Source: Carboxylicivirga taeanensis
GTDB lineage: Bacteria > Bacteroidota > Bacteroidia > Bacteroidales > Marinilabiliaceae
Length of the DNA: 64,000 nucleotides
NCBI RefSeq assembly: GCF_051851475.1
Contig: NZ_JBPUSJ010000010.1
Span: 62,001 to 126,000 of the forward strand
Reading direction: 5' to 3'
Positions 63,158 through 64,000 of the stretch are shown in pieces (within the stretch, counting starts at the first letter, position 1; each line of letters starts with the position of its first letter). The notes below the pieces were generated by a model. The model was not told the origin of the DNA, searched no databases, and was given only the letters and a program-made list of their open reading frames with translations. The position numbers and the translations under genes are program-made.

Positions 63158-64000
63158 TTACTCCGCTTTTCGGAGGGCTTTCCAGTCGGCCACACAACAT
63201 ATTTTCCCTTTCAGAGCGGGGCACTTTTCTTCGAGCACACGCTCTACATCAGCAGGACGGTCTAAGCCATTGAACAGCTCAACCGGAAAATCGGCATCTG
63301 ACAGTTCCAATTCAGTATCGACATTACGCAAGCCAAAGGTTCGTACATCCAACTCCTCAAACCCTGGCATAATTTGCTCACTACTCTTCACATAGCTAAA
63401 TGCCCCTAACCGATCTTCAGCTACAACCGGCACAACATGAAAGGCTCTATCTACCTGTGGCAATAGCAATTGCCTGAATTCCCTACCTGAAATACCTAAC
63501 ACCATTGATAACACAATTCCCCCGGAAATAATGATTTCACCTGGTTTATAACGCTGGTAATTAAAGTGGATCGGGTGTGAATTCTTAAAATAAGTCGCCC
63601 AAAATAAGTTCTCGCTCTTACCTACCGGCCTAACAAATGGGTGTAATAGCAAATCGCCTTCGCGAAAATCGTTGATCTTGTTCTCAATGGCAATGCCACG
63701 CACCCGCGCCAAAATCTTTTCCTTGAAATGGTGATTTTTTAACGGCTCAATAAAATCTGTCTTCTGTTTTTCAGCATTGTTAATTTTAGGAAATAAGGTT
63801 ACCCGCTCCAAAGAAAAAACTGGCTCTCCTTTTTGATTAGATAATACATGCTCTGAAACAATCGTAGAATAGTTGCCGTTTGAGGTATCCTTGATTTCCT
63901 TAATAAGGATGGCGCACGAAAACGTATCTCCGGCAAAGGCTGGATTCAGGTAAAGGGCCTTACGCACTTCCAGGTGAAGCAGGCTCGAATGCGCAAAACT
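63158..64000 (-). CDS. MaoC-family (hot-dog) dehydratase-like protein, 5' end outside window
   Basis: The frame is open to the window edge (11 more codons before an in-frame GTG at 63967, reading SFAHSSLLHLE), so the start lies outside and the 281 codons are a minimum including the stop. The pattern NPAFAGDTFSCAILIKEIKD followed by STIVSEHVLSNQKGEPVFSL is the hot-dog segment of MaoC-like enoyl-CoA hydratases and dehydratases (family members include beta-methylmalyl-CoA dehydratase). A second, weaker domain may lie at the C-terminal side, ending with CCVADWKALRK. Substrate unknown; it is far from the lysine operon in this window, though acyl-CoA chemistry fits the organism. Moderately sure of the family. 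Confidence 0.6.
   Translation of the reverse strand, partial: SFAHSSLLHLEVRKALYLNPAFAGDTFSCAILIKEIKDTSNGNYSTIVSEHVLSNQKGEPVFSLERVTLFPKINNAEKQKTDFIEPLKNHHFKEKILARVRGIAIENKINDFREGDLLLHPFVRPVGKSENLFWATYFKNSHPIHFNYQRYKPGEIIISGGIVLSMVLGISGREFRQLLLPQVDRAFHVVPVVAEDRLGAFSYVKSSEQIMPGFEELDVRTFGLRNVDTELELSDADFPVELFNGLDRPADVERVLEEKCPALKGKICCVADWKALRKAE

Noticed and set aside
1..64000. CRISPR arrays, IS elements, rRNA or tRNA genes
   Set aside because: No regularly spaced repeats, no transposase-like frame and no rRNA/tRNA cloverleaf found by reading both strands.

Overview
The window reads as chromosomal DNA of a Bacteroidetes bacterium, probably an anaerobic or facultative relative of Marinilabiliales/Bacteroidales. 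The evidence is: a SusC/SusD pair with a FecI/FecR-type sigma/anti-sigma couple, type IX secretion (T9SS) C-terminal sorting domains, RemB/Wzi-like outer-membrane protein, promoters of the Bacteroidetes form TTTG-N19-TAnnTTTG, and a complete-looking lysine fermentation gene set. No rRNA, tRNA, CRISPR array, transposase or phage gene was recognised.

Layout. 1-9310: lysine fermentation operon kce(partial)-kdd-kamA-kamB-kamC-kamD-kamE-thiolase, all on +, closed by a good terminator. Lysine goes to beta-lysine (KamA), 3,5-diaminohexanoate (KamDE, with KamB/KamC as probable reactivation factors), 5-amino-3-oxohexanoate (Kdd), then Kce splits it with acetyl-CoA to 3-aminobutyryl-CoA and acetoacetate; the ammonia lyase Kal is not in the window and may lie just upstream. 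9467-13863: accessory genes (A/T-rich lipoprotein, HdhA-like hydroxysteroid dehydrogenase, Crp/Fnr regulator, small membrane protein, M28 peptidase). 14162-26908: nutrient-uptake locus with ECF sigma, FecR anti-sigma, a kelch-type lipoprotein, SusC, SusD, an SRPBCC protein and three thioredoxin-fold envelope proteins. 27175-38393: housekeeping and signalling genes (PurF-like amidotransferase, SPOR protein, universal stress protein, MiaB, AhpD-like protein, STAS protein, acyltransferase, ABC-F ATPase, membrane histidine kinase).

38510-42768: aromatic amino-acid operon (prephenate dehydratase, aminotransferase, DAHP synthase-chorismate mutase, prephenate dehydrogenase). It is preceded by what looks like a complete transcription attenuator: promoter, a 26-codon leader peptide with nine Phe/Tyr codons in ten, an antiterminator segment and a strong terminator. 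This is the most striking regulatory find, because the operon makes exactly the two amino acids the leader would sense.

42886-53882: mnmA, a TlpA-like thioredoxin, then on the minus strand an AsmA-like protein, a membrane-anchored DsbA-like oxidoreductase and a small Cys-rich lipoprotein in one operon; a RemB/Wzi-like barrel; aspS; tadA; a lone response regulator. 53964-62601: two secreted T9SS proteins of 1998 and 749 residues, clearly paralogous over their C-terminal ~500 residues. The window ends in a 5'-truncated MaoC/hot-dog-like gene.

Starts were moved to the first sensible ATG where a longer frame began with TTG or GTG. All family calls come from reading motifs and remembered family features; no database search was possible.
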